Below are positions 42,259-50,952 of a stretch of 64,000 nt of DNA, in pieces. How positions within the stretch are numbered: position 1 is the stretch's first letter; every line of letters begins with the position of its first letter. This stretch comes from Microglena sp. YARC (Eukaryota > Chlorophyta > Chlorophyceae > Chlamydomonadales > Chlamydomonadaceae). The translations under genes and the position numbers were made by a program. Location of the stretch: positions 94,417,457 to 94,481,456 of the forward strand of contig CM039462.1 of assembly GCA_022414725.1 (NCBI GenBank), in the 5' to 3' direction. Below the pieces are notes generated by a model. That model was not told the origin of the DNA. It saw only the letters and a program-made list of their open reading frames with translations, and ran no database searches.

Positions 42259-43781
42259 CTAACACAAGACCCAGCTGCTGTCAAGTTTTACAATGGGCCT
42301 GTACTCGGGGCCAGCCGCCTCTGGATCCATCAAAAGCAAGCAGACATCGGCGTGACCGGCCTCCGCAGCCGCCCACAAGGCCCAGCTGTTGACAGAGTTC
42401 GCCCGGGCCCTGAACTCAATTCCAGCCACCGCTGGATCCATCAGCAGCTTGCAGACATCTGCGTGACCTGCCTTGGCAGCCAGCCACAATGCCCTGCTGT
42501 CGCTAGAGTTCGCCAGGGCCCTGTACTCAAGTCCAGCCACCGCTGGATCCATAAGCAGCTTGCAGACATCTGCGTGACCTTCTTTGGCCGCCGCCCACAA
42601 GGCCCTGCTGTCTCTAGAATTCGCCCGGGCCCTGTGCTTGAGTCCAGCCACCTCTGGATCCATCAGCAGCTTGCAGACATCTGCGTGGCCTGCATTGGCC
42701 GCCGCCCCCAAGGCCCTGCTGGTGGCATTGTTAGCCCGGGTGAAGTACTTGAGTCCAGCCACCTCTGGATCCATGAGCAGCTTGCAAACATCTGCGTGAC
42801 CTTCCTTTGCAGCCGCCCACAAGGCCCTGCTGTCGCTAGAGTTTGCCCGGGCCCTGAACTCAAGTCCAGCCACCTCTGGATCCATCAGCAGCTTGCAGAC
42901 ATCTGCGTGACCTTCCTTTGCAGCCGCCCACAAGGCCCTGCTGTCGTCAGAGTTCGCCAGGGCCCTGAACTCAATTCCAAACCACCTCTGGATCCATCAG
43001 CAGCTTGCAGACATCTGCGTGACCTGCCTTGGCAGCCGCCCACAAGGCCCCGCTGTCGAAAGTGTTCGCCCGGGCCCTGAACTCAAGTCCAGCCACCGCT
43101 GGATCCATCAGCATTTTACAGACATCTGCGTGACCTGCCTTGGTAGCCGCCCACAATGCCCAGCTGTCTCTAGAGGTCGCCCGGACCCTATACTCAAGTC
43201 CAGCCACCTCTGGATCCATCAGCAGCTTGCAGACATCTGCGTGACCTTCCTTGGCAGCCGCCCACAATGCCCAGCTGTCGTTAGAGTTCGCCCGGGCCCT
43301 ATACTCAAGTCCAGCCACCTCTGGATCCATCAGCAACTTGCAGACATCTGCGTGACCTTCCTTTGCAGCCGCCCACAAGGCCCAGCTGTCGCTAGAGTTC
43401 GCCAGGGACCTGAACTCAAGTCCAGCCACCTCTGGATCCATCAGCAGCTTGCAGACATCTGCGTGACCTTCCTTGGCAGCCACATAGAGAAGCTTGTTTT
43501 CATTTTGGTTCGCCCTCAATTGTAGGGCCCCCTTAACCTGTACAAGAGGATTGGACACCAAGCATACTGCTAGAAGGTCGGCGCGCCCCCCTATCCGCCA
43601 TCATCTCTCCAACTCGCTGCGGTGGTGGGATCAATCCGGTAAGGGGCCATCCCGAAAATCTTTTGTGCAGAGTTTTACACACTAATACAATCTTGGGGTT
43701 GGAAGAGAATAGGGCAATACGATCAAGAATGTCATAGGGACACGTTAGTAGTGGAAACGATGATCGCGTGTGCGAATGCAT
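42259..43781 (-). pseudogene. F-box/ankyrin-repeat gene 6, frameshifted
   Basis: ATG 43781 starts the F-box head. An indel near 43,592 (CTATCCGCC where sisters have CTTTCGCC) shifts the frame at the MMAKGGRADLL motif. Ankyrin repeats continue to an indel near 42,978 (CCAAACCACC where sisters have CCAGCCACC) and end at SSWVLC (stop 42259). About 11 repeats in all. It is closest to gene 4 in the head (LTCPYDIL), so these two are probably recent duplicates. Confidence 0.75.
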
Positions 43782-43942
43782 GTTCTATGAACATGTGTGT
43801 ACATGCATGCAAGCGCACAGGATGGTATAAATAAATAATGAGTTGGGATAAACCCTATAAACCCTTGGTTGCACTTGCCTGGCGGTATCTGCAAGCGGTA
43901 CAGAAAGTGTTTTCCTGCCTCACTGCGGACTTTTTGAATTTT

Positions 43943-44335
43943 CTACTCTACTGAATTTAGATCCTCAGGCGGTTTCAAGATGGCTTTCGAAGCCCAACAC
44001 TCATCCTCGATCGCTTCAACACGAAGATAGTTTTCAGCGGCCCTCACCAAATCAACGTTGCCTTCCAATTGGGCAATAGTGTTCCGATCGGTTGCGAATT
44101 TGATTTGCTTTTCCCTCTCCTGCTCCAACTGTTGTATTCTGCGTTCAAGTACTTCTTTCTTGTGCATGAAATGGTAATTGATGTATCCAATCTCCTTTTT
44201 AAGCTTTTCATCGTAGTCGACAGCGCCATCATTGTTTAATGGTATTCGTTTGATGCTACGACGCAAGTAATGAGGAGGAGGAGCAGCTGTAGCGGAGTGA
44301 TCGTTCATGTTTGAAACAATGCTTATTCCAAGCAT
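43943..44335 (-). CDS. Small coiled-coil protein
   Basis: The frame runs from ATG 44335; ATG 44308 (MNDHSATAAPPP) is a better-spaced alternative relative to the TATAAAAA at about 44,346-44,354. After a Pro-rich start come DYDEKLKKEIGYINYHFMHK and a long charged heptad-like helix (EVLERRIQQLEQEREKQIKF, NTIAQLEGNVDLVRAAEN). Its TATA box overlaps the stop of the upstream DUF3431 gene. Function unknown. Its last 80 bases are duplicated at 41.6 kb. Confidence 0.6.
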   Translation of the reverse strand: MLGISIVSNMNDHSATAAPPPHYLRRSIKRIPLNNDGAVDYDEKLKKEIGYINYHFMHKKEVLERRIQQLEQEREKQIKFATDRNTIAQLEGNVDLVRAAENYLRVEAIEDECWASKAILKPPEDLNSVE

Positions 44336-44349
44336 GATGCATTTTGTTT

Positions 44350-45135
44350 TTATACACCATCACCAAAAATAAATGCAAACCGCTCGATCTCCCAAGCATT
44401 GATCTCGTCAGCACGCAATTTATGATGAAGGGACGTCCACCAAGACAATGGCTTTTCTTGAGAAAGGCGCACGGCGTCCACAAGGTACTGCGCCCCCGCA
44501 GCGAACACATAACTGTCCACCTTACATTCGCATCCGAAGGCCTCAACCTAAACCCGCTCAAGGTCCAGACGTTGAGGGTGCGAGAGCCCTCTCCGCATGA
44601 CACGCGACTCGCTCATCAGGTTGCAAAACAATGGCTCAGGGTTCGATGTCATCGGATGAGCGGTAGGCGCAAGCAATGCCACAAGCTTTGATGAAAACAC
44701 ATCTAGATTCCTCTCCCTGCCGCCATGCGGCGTCCCAAAATGGTCCCAAGGATCACCCTGCAAGAAGGCCACTCGGTTCACAGGCATGTCGCCAGCACGC
44801 AAACGCGCCACCGTGTAATGCAACCACGTATCTGCCTCACGACCCACATTATCCAGATGCTCGAAAAAGACATCGACATCACTACACTTTGTACCCAAGA
44901 CATCGAACAAACGTTGCTTTGCATCTTCGGCAGTACTACCCTTGTGGAACACGAATATCCGGTACCGCTCGCCTGCAGGACGCTCTGAAAACGCAAAAGC
45001 AAGCGCGGATACCCATCTTTCCACCCCCGGTTCGTTGTACCAAGCAACCACAACGTCTGAGACCGATCGAGAAGATGACGATGATAGCATGTTGTTCATT
45101 TCCATTGGAAATGTGTTCGTAATATTATGTCTCAT
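44350..45135 (-). pseudogene. DUF3431-family protein, interrupted by an in-frame TAG
   Basis: ATG 45135 opens the gene; later in-frame ATGs give shorter options. The DUF3431 pattern is clear: DVVVAWYNEPGVERWVSAL, RIFVFHKG, NVGREADTWLHYTV and RVAFLQGDPWDHFG. After RLDLERV a TAG (44548-44550) interrupts, then the same frame continues with VDSYVFAAGAQYLVDAVRL, NAWEIERFAFIFGDGV and TAA at 44350. The stop is a substitution or natural variant, not an indel, and would remove the C-terminal quarter. DUF3431 proteins resemble glycosyltransferase-type domains, but no activity can be claimed. Confidence 0.7.
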
Positions 45136-45147
45136 TACTTTTCATAT

Positions 45148-45313
45148 AATGGGCGTTCCTGCCTCCCGGCCGATTTTTTAAAATTTCTAATCAGGATTTA
45201 GAGCCTCCTGAACGACTCGCTAGCTTGAGACATCAGCACCAAGGAATCACAATTCCGCTCCATACCATGTTTCGCAGCCAGTCAAAATCGGCCGGGAGGC
45301 AGGAACGCCCATT
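45148..45313. mobile_element. Intact 166-bp MITE with ATAT target duplication
   Basis: Perfect inverted ends identical to the 37,836 copy. It is flanked by ATAT (45144-45147 and 45314-45317) and has exactly the same length. It sits 12 bases upstream of the DUF3431 start codon, where it would alter that gene's promoter. Confidence 0.9.
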
Positions 45314-45400
45314 ATATGTCGCACTCCGAACGCCCCACAAAAACAAACGAAAAAGTGGTCGACGGCAAGACTGTCTGAATATTCGGAGCTACAAAAAAGT

Positions 45401-45566
45401 AACGGGCGTTCCTTCCTCCCGGCGGGTTTTTTTAAATTTCTACTCAGAATCTAGAGCATCCGGAACGACTCGCTAGCTTGAGATATCAGCACCGAGGAAT
45501 CACAAATCCTCTCCAGACCATGTTTCGCAACCAGTCAAAATCGGCCGGAATGCAGGACCACCCATT
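45401..45566. mobile_element. Older 166-bp MITE copy
   Basis: Diverged ends (AACGGGCGTTCCTTCC... / ...GCAGGACCACCCATT), same internal layout and length as the 45,148 copy. No target duplication is visible. Confidence 0.8.
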
Positions 45567-45574
45567 GCACCTCA

Positions 45575-45680
45575 AGTACATCGAGTACCGCTTGCGCATC
45601 GAGTACCGCTTGCGTCTAGTACCGCTTGCGTCTAGTACCGCTTGCGCATCTAGTACCGATTGCACATCGAGTACGAGTAA
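45575..45680. repeat. Short tandem repeat
   Basis: Five or six copies of about 18 bases based on GAGTACCGCTTGCGCATC, upstream of the RING gene. Confidence 0.7.
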
Positions 45681-45746
45681 TGTGATTTGTTTGTTTTATT
45701 ATTAAATTTACGATAGGTCTCCTATATTGTCTGGAATCGATCTCTG

Positions 45747-46353
45747 ATGGGAGATGTCATGGACTTGACAGGCTATATATCGTCGTCGTCAGAGGACGAA
45801 GGTACATGCAATTGTTTGCTTTCAATATAATGTACAACTGCGATGTCGTTTTACATTTCCATCTGACACGGGTTTTCATTTTATTCCTGTGACTACAGAT
45901 GAAGAGGAGGCTCCCAGTATTCCCATTGAGAATGAGGTCGAGGTGGTTGAGATCGAGCGCCCTTTGTGGGAGTGTCCTTGCTGCCTAAACAATCATGTTG
46001 CAGCGATCGCCCTTCCCTGCGATCACCTCGTGTGCGGAGACTGCTTTCCAAGACTGAATTCGTGCCCTCTTTGCCGCGACTCCATAGCTGGCCCTAGTAG
46101 AGTTGTGCCTCTGACAGTGCGACGTGCCAAACGTGGGCAGAGAGCATTGGAAGTGGACTTGACACATGATGACGAAGATGAGGGTGCCGCGGGTGCTAAA
46201 TGGTGTTGCCCTCAATGCGCAAATCTGCGCACAAAGGGGTCTTCATGCAAGGAATGCAAAGCTGCAAGATGCGAAGACTGTTGGAAAAGAAGCCAATACA
46301 AGTGTGTGTTCTGTACAATCGGCACCCCTTCGCGACTGCCGCTACGTTTGTGA
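45747..46353 (+). CDS. RING-finger protein with one spliceosomal intron
   Basis: Exon 1 is 45747-45801 (MGDVMDLTGYISSSSEDE) and exon 2 is 45899-46353. Joining them completes a GAT codon and gives a 169-residue protein. The RING has C3HC4 spacing: ECPCCLNNHVAAIALPCDH, VCGDCFPRL, SCPLCRD. An acidic linker follows (THDDEDEG), then a second Cys-rich segment (WCCPQCANL, SCKECK, CEDCW, CVFC). Such proteins act as ubiquitin E3 ligases. With F-box proteins abundant nearby, a role in redirecting host ubiquitination is plausible but inferred. A start inside exon 2 at a GTG would give a slightly shorter protein without the exon 1 acidic tail. Confidence 0.75.
45802..45898 (+). other. Spliceosomal intron of the RING gene
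   Basis: 97 bases, donor GTACAT, pyrimidine-rich 3' end, branch-like GTGAC and acceptor CTACAG. Removal fuses two acidic coding segments in frame. Confidence 0.6.
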
Positions 46354-46594
46354 TTTGATCTGATGAAAATGGACACCTTGGGATTTTGACAAGTTGACCA
46401 TCAATCTTTGTAACCGATCAAACCCGTTCAGAAGTGTCTTCGCTCCTGCTGGCTCACATTGTGCGTGTTAAAGCGTTAACATTGTTGCTATATCATGATT
46501 GATACAACGGCATGCACGGGCTAGAAAAAAAGAATCTAACTGGCAACTTGAATGCGAATAGGTTGCGAAACATGGTCTGGAGCGGATTTGTCCA

Positions 46595-46890
46595 TCTGCC
46601 TCCACACTACACACGGCGGCGGCTTTCTCAGAATCCTCCTCGTCCATCTGACTCCACATGCAAACGGCGGAAACATGTCGCCTCCTTCTCGTCCATCTGA
46701 CTCCAAACGCAAACGGCGGAAACCTGTCGCATCCTTCTCGTACATCTGACTCCAAACGCAAACGGCGGAAACATGTCGCCTCCTTCTCGTCCATCTGACT
46801 CCAAACGCAAACGGCGGAAACCTGTCGCCTCCTTCTCGTACATCTGACTCCAAACGCAAACGGCGGAAACATGTCGCCTCCTTCTCGTGC
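46595..46890. repeat. 49-bp minisatellite
   Basis: About six copies of a 49-base unit containing CTGACTCCAAACGCAAACGG and CTCCTTCTCGTCCAT (exact 49-base spacing at 46,691, 46,740 and 46,789). Because 49 is not a multiple of three, the frames cycle; long minus-strand frames here are artefacts. The preceding 46,354-46,595 stretch holds only a trace of the IDAHDVS module. Confidence 0.8.
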
Positions 46891-47016
46891 AGTGCGTGCA
46901 AGCGTACAGTCACTAATGCGGTCAACAAGGATTTGCAATCATCAGACAAACATCCTCATGTCGCTCGGTGGCTTTGCAAATTGAGCAATATAATTGGGTG
47001 TTCCTCCGATGTTTAT

Positions 47017-47319
47017 TTATATTAATTTATTTTGTTTTTGGGATTCCAACATTTTCATGTGTTTTTTGTCAATAATACAATGGCAAGATCCGGTTGTCTT
47101 AGAAGAATTCCCTGTCAACATCTTGGGACATGAGTTGGTGTATGCGTAATAAGAACATGCATCCTTGCAGTTTGCTCGGTTCATGTAAGGAAGTTTAACT
47201 AAGTTCTTTCTCGGTTTACACTGTTCGCCCTCAAACATCTCGAACATGGGCAGAGATAACTTGGGTGTTGATCGGCTGCATTCGTATTCTCCGAAAGCGG
47301 TGTAGCGGCATTGAGACAT
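47017..47319 (-). CDS. Small Cys-rich protein, virion-like
   Basis: ATG 47319 gives 100 residues: MSQCRYTAFGEYECSR, FEMFEGEQC, NRANCKDACSYYAYTNSCP and GSCHCIIDKK. Nine or so Cys and the opening CRYTAFGEYEC resemble short structural proteins common in giant-virus particles (usual opening C.Y.A.G...C followed by E.F). I chose this ATG because the upstream part of the longer frame is antisense-like. Disulfide bonding is likely. Confidence 0.5.
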   Translation of the reverse strand: MSQCRYTAFGEYECSRSTPKLSLPMFEMFEGEQCKPRKNLVKLPYMNRANCKDACSYYAYTNSCPKMLTGNSSKTTGSCHCIIDKKHMKMLESQKQNKLI

Positions 47320-47492
47320 TTTACATGACAAAACAAAATAATTTGACACGCCTTGGGGTACAAGGAGGCAGTTTATCCTCCAGATCTGCCTTATGGTGTA
47401 GAAATCCACGGGGAAGTGGAACACCATCATGTTTGTTGACGGCCGTACACTCCAGAAAGCGGTTTCATTTATATGTTCCGTCGAGTGTAATA

Positions 47493-48149
47493 TCAAGGGA
47501 AGCGAAGAGGGAACGCTGCTGCGAGCTCGGTGTAGACATCGATGACCCAGGCCTCCCAGTGGTGCTTGATGCGCAGGACTGGAAGCGCTGACAATAGCTC
47601 CTTGCAGCTCTCGACCTCCCCCTCCAGCAGCAGGCCGGTCTCCTGGTGAGCAACGCTGTTGTTGCGTCAATCCAGGAGCTTGTCAAATCGCTCAGCAAAC
47701 TCAGGAGGCGACATGCTTGCCTTGGTGGCCAGCCATGTGACCTCGGGAGTTGAAACCTTGTTGGAAATATGTGAGCTGCTGTTGGTTTCAAAGACAGCGC
47801 CAGTTGCAGCCTTTATGACAGTTGCTGCACAGGCGCAGAGCTGAATTTTGCCCGATGCCGTGGCTGCTTTCAGCAACAGCGCCAGCTCGTCCGCTTGCTT
47901 CTCAACCTTGGCTGAAATAGCAGCTACGGCATCTGCCTTGACAGTAGCAAACAACGGCTCCTTGGAAACACAACGTGTGGATGTGAGATTCAGCAGGTCT
48001 CCTTGCGCGTTGCGAACCTCAAAGTCCCATGGCGGAGGCACATTTGAACTCGAAGCCAGCATATAGAGACTGTCTTGGAGATTGTCGACAGGCTTGAACG
48101 TCTGCTTGGCAAGCCGGATGCTGGATATTGACAATACAATGGTGGTCAT
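47493..48149 (-). pseudogene. Hypothetical protein interrupted by an in-frame TGA
   Basis: ATG 48149 opens MTTIVLSISSIRLAKQTF; 160 codons follow, with an Ala-rich helix (VEKQADELALLLKAATASG). After FAERFDKLLD there is a TGA (47667-47669). The same frame then continues with strongly coding-like sequence (NNSVAHQETGLLLEGEVESC, LPVLRIKHHWEAWVIDVYTE) to TGA 47493. The protein would have about 217 residues with one nonsense codon. No domain is recognised. Upstream, CTCAAATAAAGTGGGACA may be promoter sequence. Confidence 0.55.
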
Positions 48150-48180
48150 TCTACAGTAGTTCTCAAATAAAGTGGGACAC
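48150..48180 (-). promoter_or_regulatory. Duplicated upstream element (CTCAAATAAAGTGGGACA)
   Basis: TACAGTAGTTCTCAAATAAA followed by GTGGGACA occurs at 48,154-48,180 next to ATG 48149 and again at 874-902 above the D5 fragment. A partial form (TTCTCAAATAAATGGGA) is at 7,742. It may be a promoter or 3'-end element carried by duplication. The rest of 48,180-48,600 shows no gene. Confidence 0.3.
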
Positions 48181-48605
48181 ACCTTATAATCATCCAGACT
48201 GCAGATCGTTGCGTTTGGGCAACGTTGGGGGGTGCAGCAGGTTGAAGAGGTTCTCGAAGATATTCCGAGTAGCCTCTTTGGTAAACCGTTCAACCGTCTG
48301 TGTCCCCAATAATATCTGATCGTTGCGTGGGACACACACCGTGAACCCGACGTGGACAAAATCATCGCATGACCTCCCTGTTAAATTTGTGTAGTCATTA
48401 ATCTAATAAATCGTTTCTCTACAAGCGTCGCGGCACCTGCACGAAGAAGCATTACCAACAACATCGTACAATGTGAGTTCGGAAATTCAATACATGTAGC
48501 CTACGTCTGCCTTTGTTCAGCCAAATGCAGAGCACAGCCACCTGATTCCTTCACCAATCTGAACTACACGCCGTCACACGCAATGTTCAACTGGTGCCTG
48601 TAAAA

Positions 48606-48830
48606 ATGTATCAAGGACGCGTAAGCATCGTCGTCGATGACTCTACCGTCCATGATTCGTACGCGACCCCAGAGGAGACCAACGCCAAACTTGGCAACAA
48701 CACACGGTTAGGGACATGCGAGTCCTTATTTAACCGTCCACCGGCACCCAACAGAGACACCAACTGCCAAGTAGATGGCATGACCGCACTCGTAGACACC
48801 GACACGCCTCCCTCTCCTCCTTCCGAGTAA
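48606..48830 (+). CDS. Short hypothetical ORF
   Basis: ATG 48606 gives 74 codons (MYQGRVSIVVDDSTVHDSYA ... TDTPPSPPSE) ending 30 bases before the convergent GH65-like gene. The opposite strand is also partly open. No homology is recognised; weak support. Confidence 0.25.
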   Translation: MYQGRVSIVVDDSTVHDSYATPEETNAKLGNNTRLGTCESLFNRPPAPNRDTNCQVDGMTALVDTDTPPSPPSE

Positions 48831-48859
48831 TATAGGTTGTCCGCAACCTCGCCGTTTAT

Positions 48860-50818
48860 TTACGCCCCCAGAAGACCCGCCACAATGACAAGGAGAAGCG
48901 AAGAAGACAAGTCTAGGTCAGCCCCGAACCCCTCGTCGATAGATATGCACCCCCAAGCGTCACGGAACTCGGAGAAAAACTCCCGAAGAGCAGAAACAAA
49001 ACCGTCAATATTAGAAGGTCTTTGTTGCGCAATACGCGCACGCGCATGCAAACACCACAACAAGTTGCAAGCACGCCGTCTTCGCCTAGAGCGCGCCTCT
49101 GAAGGAGGCAAACGAGACAATTCCCCGACGTTATCCCATGACAAACGAGGAAACCAATACTCGAATGTATCAGAAAGAACAGCGTCCACCTGAGATCCTA
49201 CAGAACTGACAGCGACACGCAACGAAGGATGGCACAGAGGAAGCAACACATCCCCGGTACGCAAATCGATCATATCAGAAGAAGAATTGTCAACTGCGAG
49301 AACCTGAGGAGGCGCGCCGTCTAAAAAAGGCAAGAAGAGACCGTCGCAAAAATCGGTCCATCGATAGCGACGAATGTCCGAAGGTGCTACAATAAGACAA
49401 GCTTGTGAAGCAGCCCGCAAAGCAGTCACAGCTGAAGCAACGCTCAACACATGGTCCTCACCAGATAAACTCCCCCCCGAACCCTTGCAACAACCCCGAT
49501 GGAAGGTGGTATCTTATAAAGTACGGATACGTCGATTGAGCCTCCCCCACCTGAGCCATACTGCAAACCATATCAGCCACGTTGGACAACACGGGGAATG
49601 CCACACGCGCAAGCCAACCAGCGTCCCCGATAGACGGTAGGTATCCCAAAGGACACCGCGTGCATACAACCAGCAAAGGGGCGCAAACCATCGCTCATTG
49701 GCAACAAAAACCTCGGAGCGCCCGTCGCAGGATCGGACCAACGCCCAATATCTGACCATGGGACCATGTCCAGGTACAACCCGACAGTCCCAGCTCAGGA
49801 ACACCATCTTCATGCAGACGAGATAAAGGAACAACCTGACCACGATAAGCAGGCAAAAGCAGACTCGAAGCAATCGCCACATGCACACACGACGCCCCCG
49901 ACGCAGAGGTTCCCGAAAGGTCCATCAAGCCTCCGCAAGAGGCGTGAAGCTGGTACATTGCCATGCGCAGAGTGAAAAGGTCACGCATGAATGCGGAAGT
50001 TCCTCCTGCAACATCCCTGCAGTCTTGGACACTATGTCAACCCTTGACTGCCACAGAGCTTCCCATGCCATGTCGTGACGCAAAACGAGACTGCTTGCGG
50101 ACGTACCTGCGCGAAGCAACGCAAGCATGGACTCACGCGCTTTCTTTCCTCCTGAACAACAACACAGAATGTGCAACGTGAAAGACTCCGTTTCAGGAGG
50201 GACACGCAAACGGACACGCGCCTCGATTCCTGCACCCTTGCCTGGAATGACATTGAACCCCTCGCAAGTCACCTCACCCAACCCCATGTAAGAAGCAGCG
50301 AGCATTCCACCACCACTAACGCAGTCCGATGAAGCGGCGCTCAGTACAAAGTGCTGCGCCGCAGAGGTGTTGTAAAGGGAGCCGTCGAAGGTCCACGCTG
50401 CAGCACCATTACCATATGACATCGGTGCACGGACGAAATGGTCGATGAACAACGCTTTGTCTGACACAGCGCGGGTCACATCTAGAGTCTGCATTGCAAC
50501 ACAAGGAAGCGTCTGCAACACGCGCACAGTCCTAGTTACAGAGTACACTACACCGTCCGACGCGTCCAGAGCCGTCTCGGATACCGAAAGAGATGCATGA
50601 CGCAAATCGAAGGAAATATTGTTCATGTCGTGGCGCATCAGGAATCCCGCCTCGTCGGGAACGTCCTCAGGAGTGAAGCGGATTCTCAGAAACTCGCACA
50701 TATCCTCATCATATTCGTTGTTACGTCTCCCTGCGGCGACCGTGCGCCGGGACGAGAGACCGTCCTCGGGTGTCACCATTGGCAAAAGAGCGAGCGATGG
50801 GCTGGAGAGAAGGGGCAT
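48860..50818 (-). pseudogene. GH65-clan-like protein (acid trehalase/phosphorylase-like), several frameshifts
   Basis: ATG 50818 (MPLLSSPSLALLPMVTPEDG) starts a beta-rich N-terminal domain (MRHDMNNISFDLRHASL, RVLQTLPCVAMQTLDV). A linker follows that is typical of GH65: LRHDMAWEALWQSRVDI. After shifts near 49,960, 49,770, 49,640 and 49,480 (a C7 run), alpha-barrel-like segments continue: WLARVAFPVLSNVADMV, LSGEDHVLSVASAVTALRAA, FLPFLDGAPPQVLAVD and RTGDVLLPLCHPSLRVAVSS. The last matches the DVLLL-YPL region of GH65. The total of about 650 residues fits the clan. The frame order is consistent, so errors or recent decay of one gene are likely. The catalytic Glu cannot be placed with confidence. 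A role on glycans is inferred. Confidence 0.5.
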
Positions 50819-50952
50819 GCCAAGCGCGTGTAGGAAGTATGAGGGACCAAAGACGCACTCCAAGCGTCGTCGGATATATCGAGTTGTTGAGCGCCCTCCA
50901 TGTTTGATTGCTTTGCTTCTCTCGCAATCTTTTTTTAACCTGTTGCAACATT

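Noticed and set aside
16552..43781. Reassigned TGA (alternative genetic code) to explain in-frame stops
   Set aside because: TAG and TAA also interrupt related genes, while TGA ends several intact genes normally.
46468..46949. Minus-strand frames of 137-156 codons with FRRLRLESD/FPPFAFGVR repeats
   Set aside because: They are produced by a 49-bp minisatellite whose frame rotates through all three phases.
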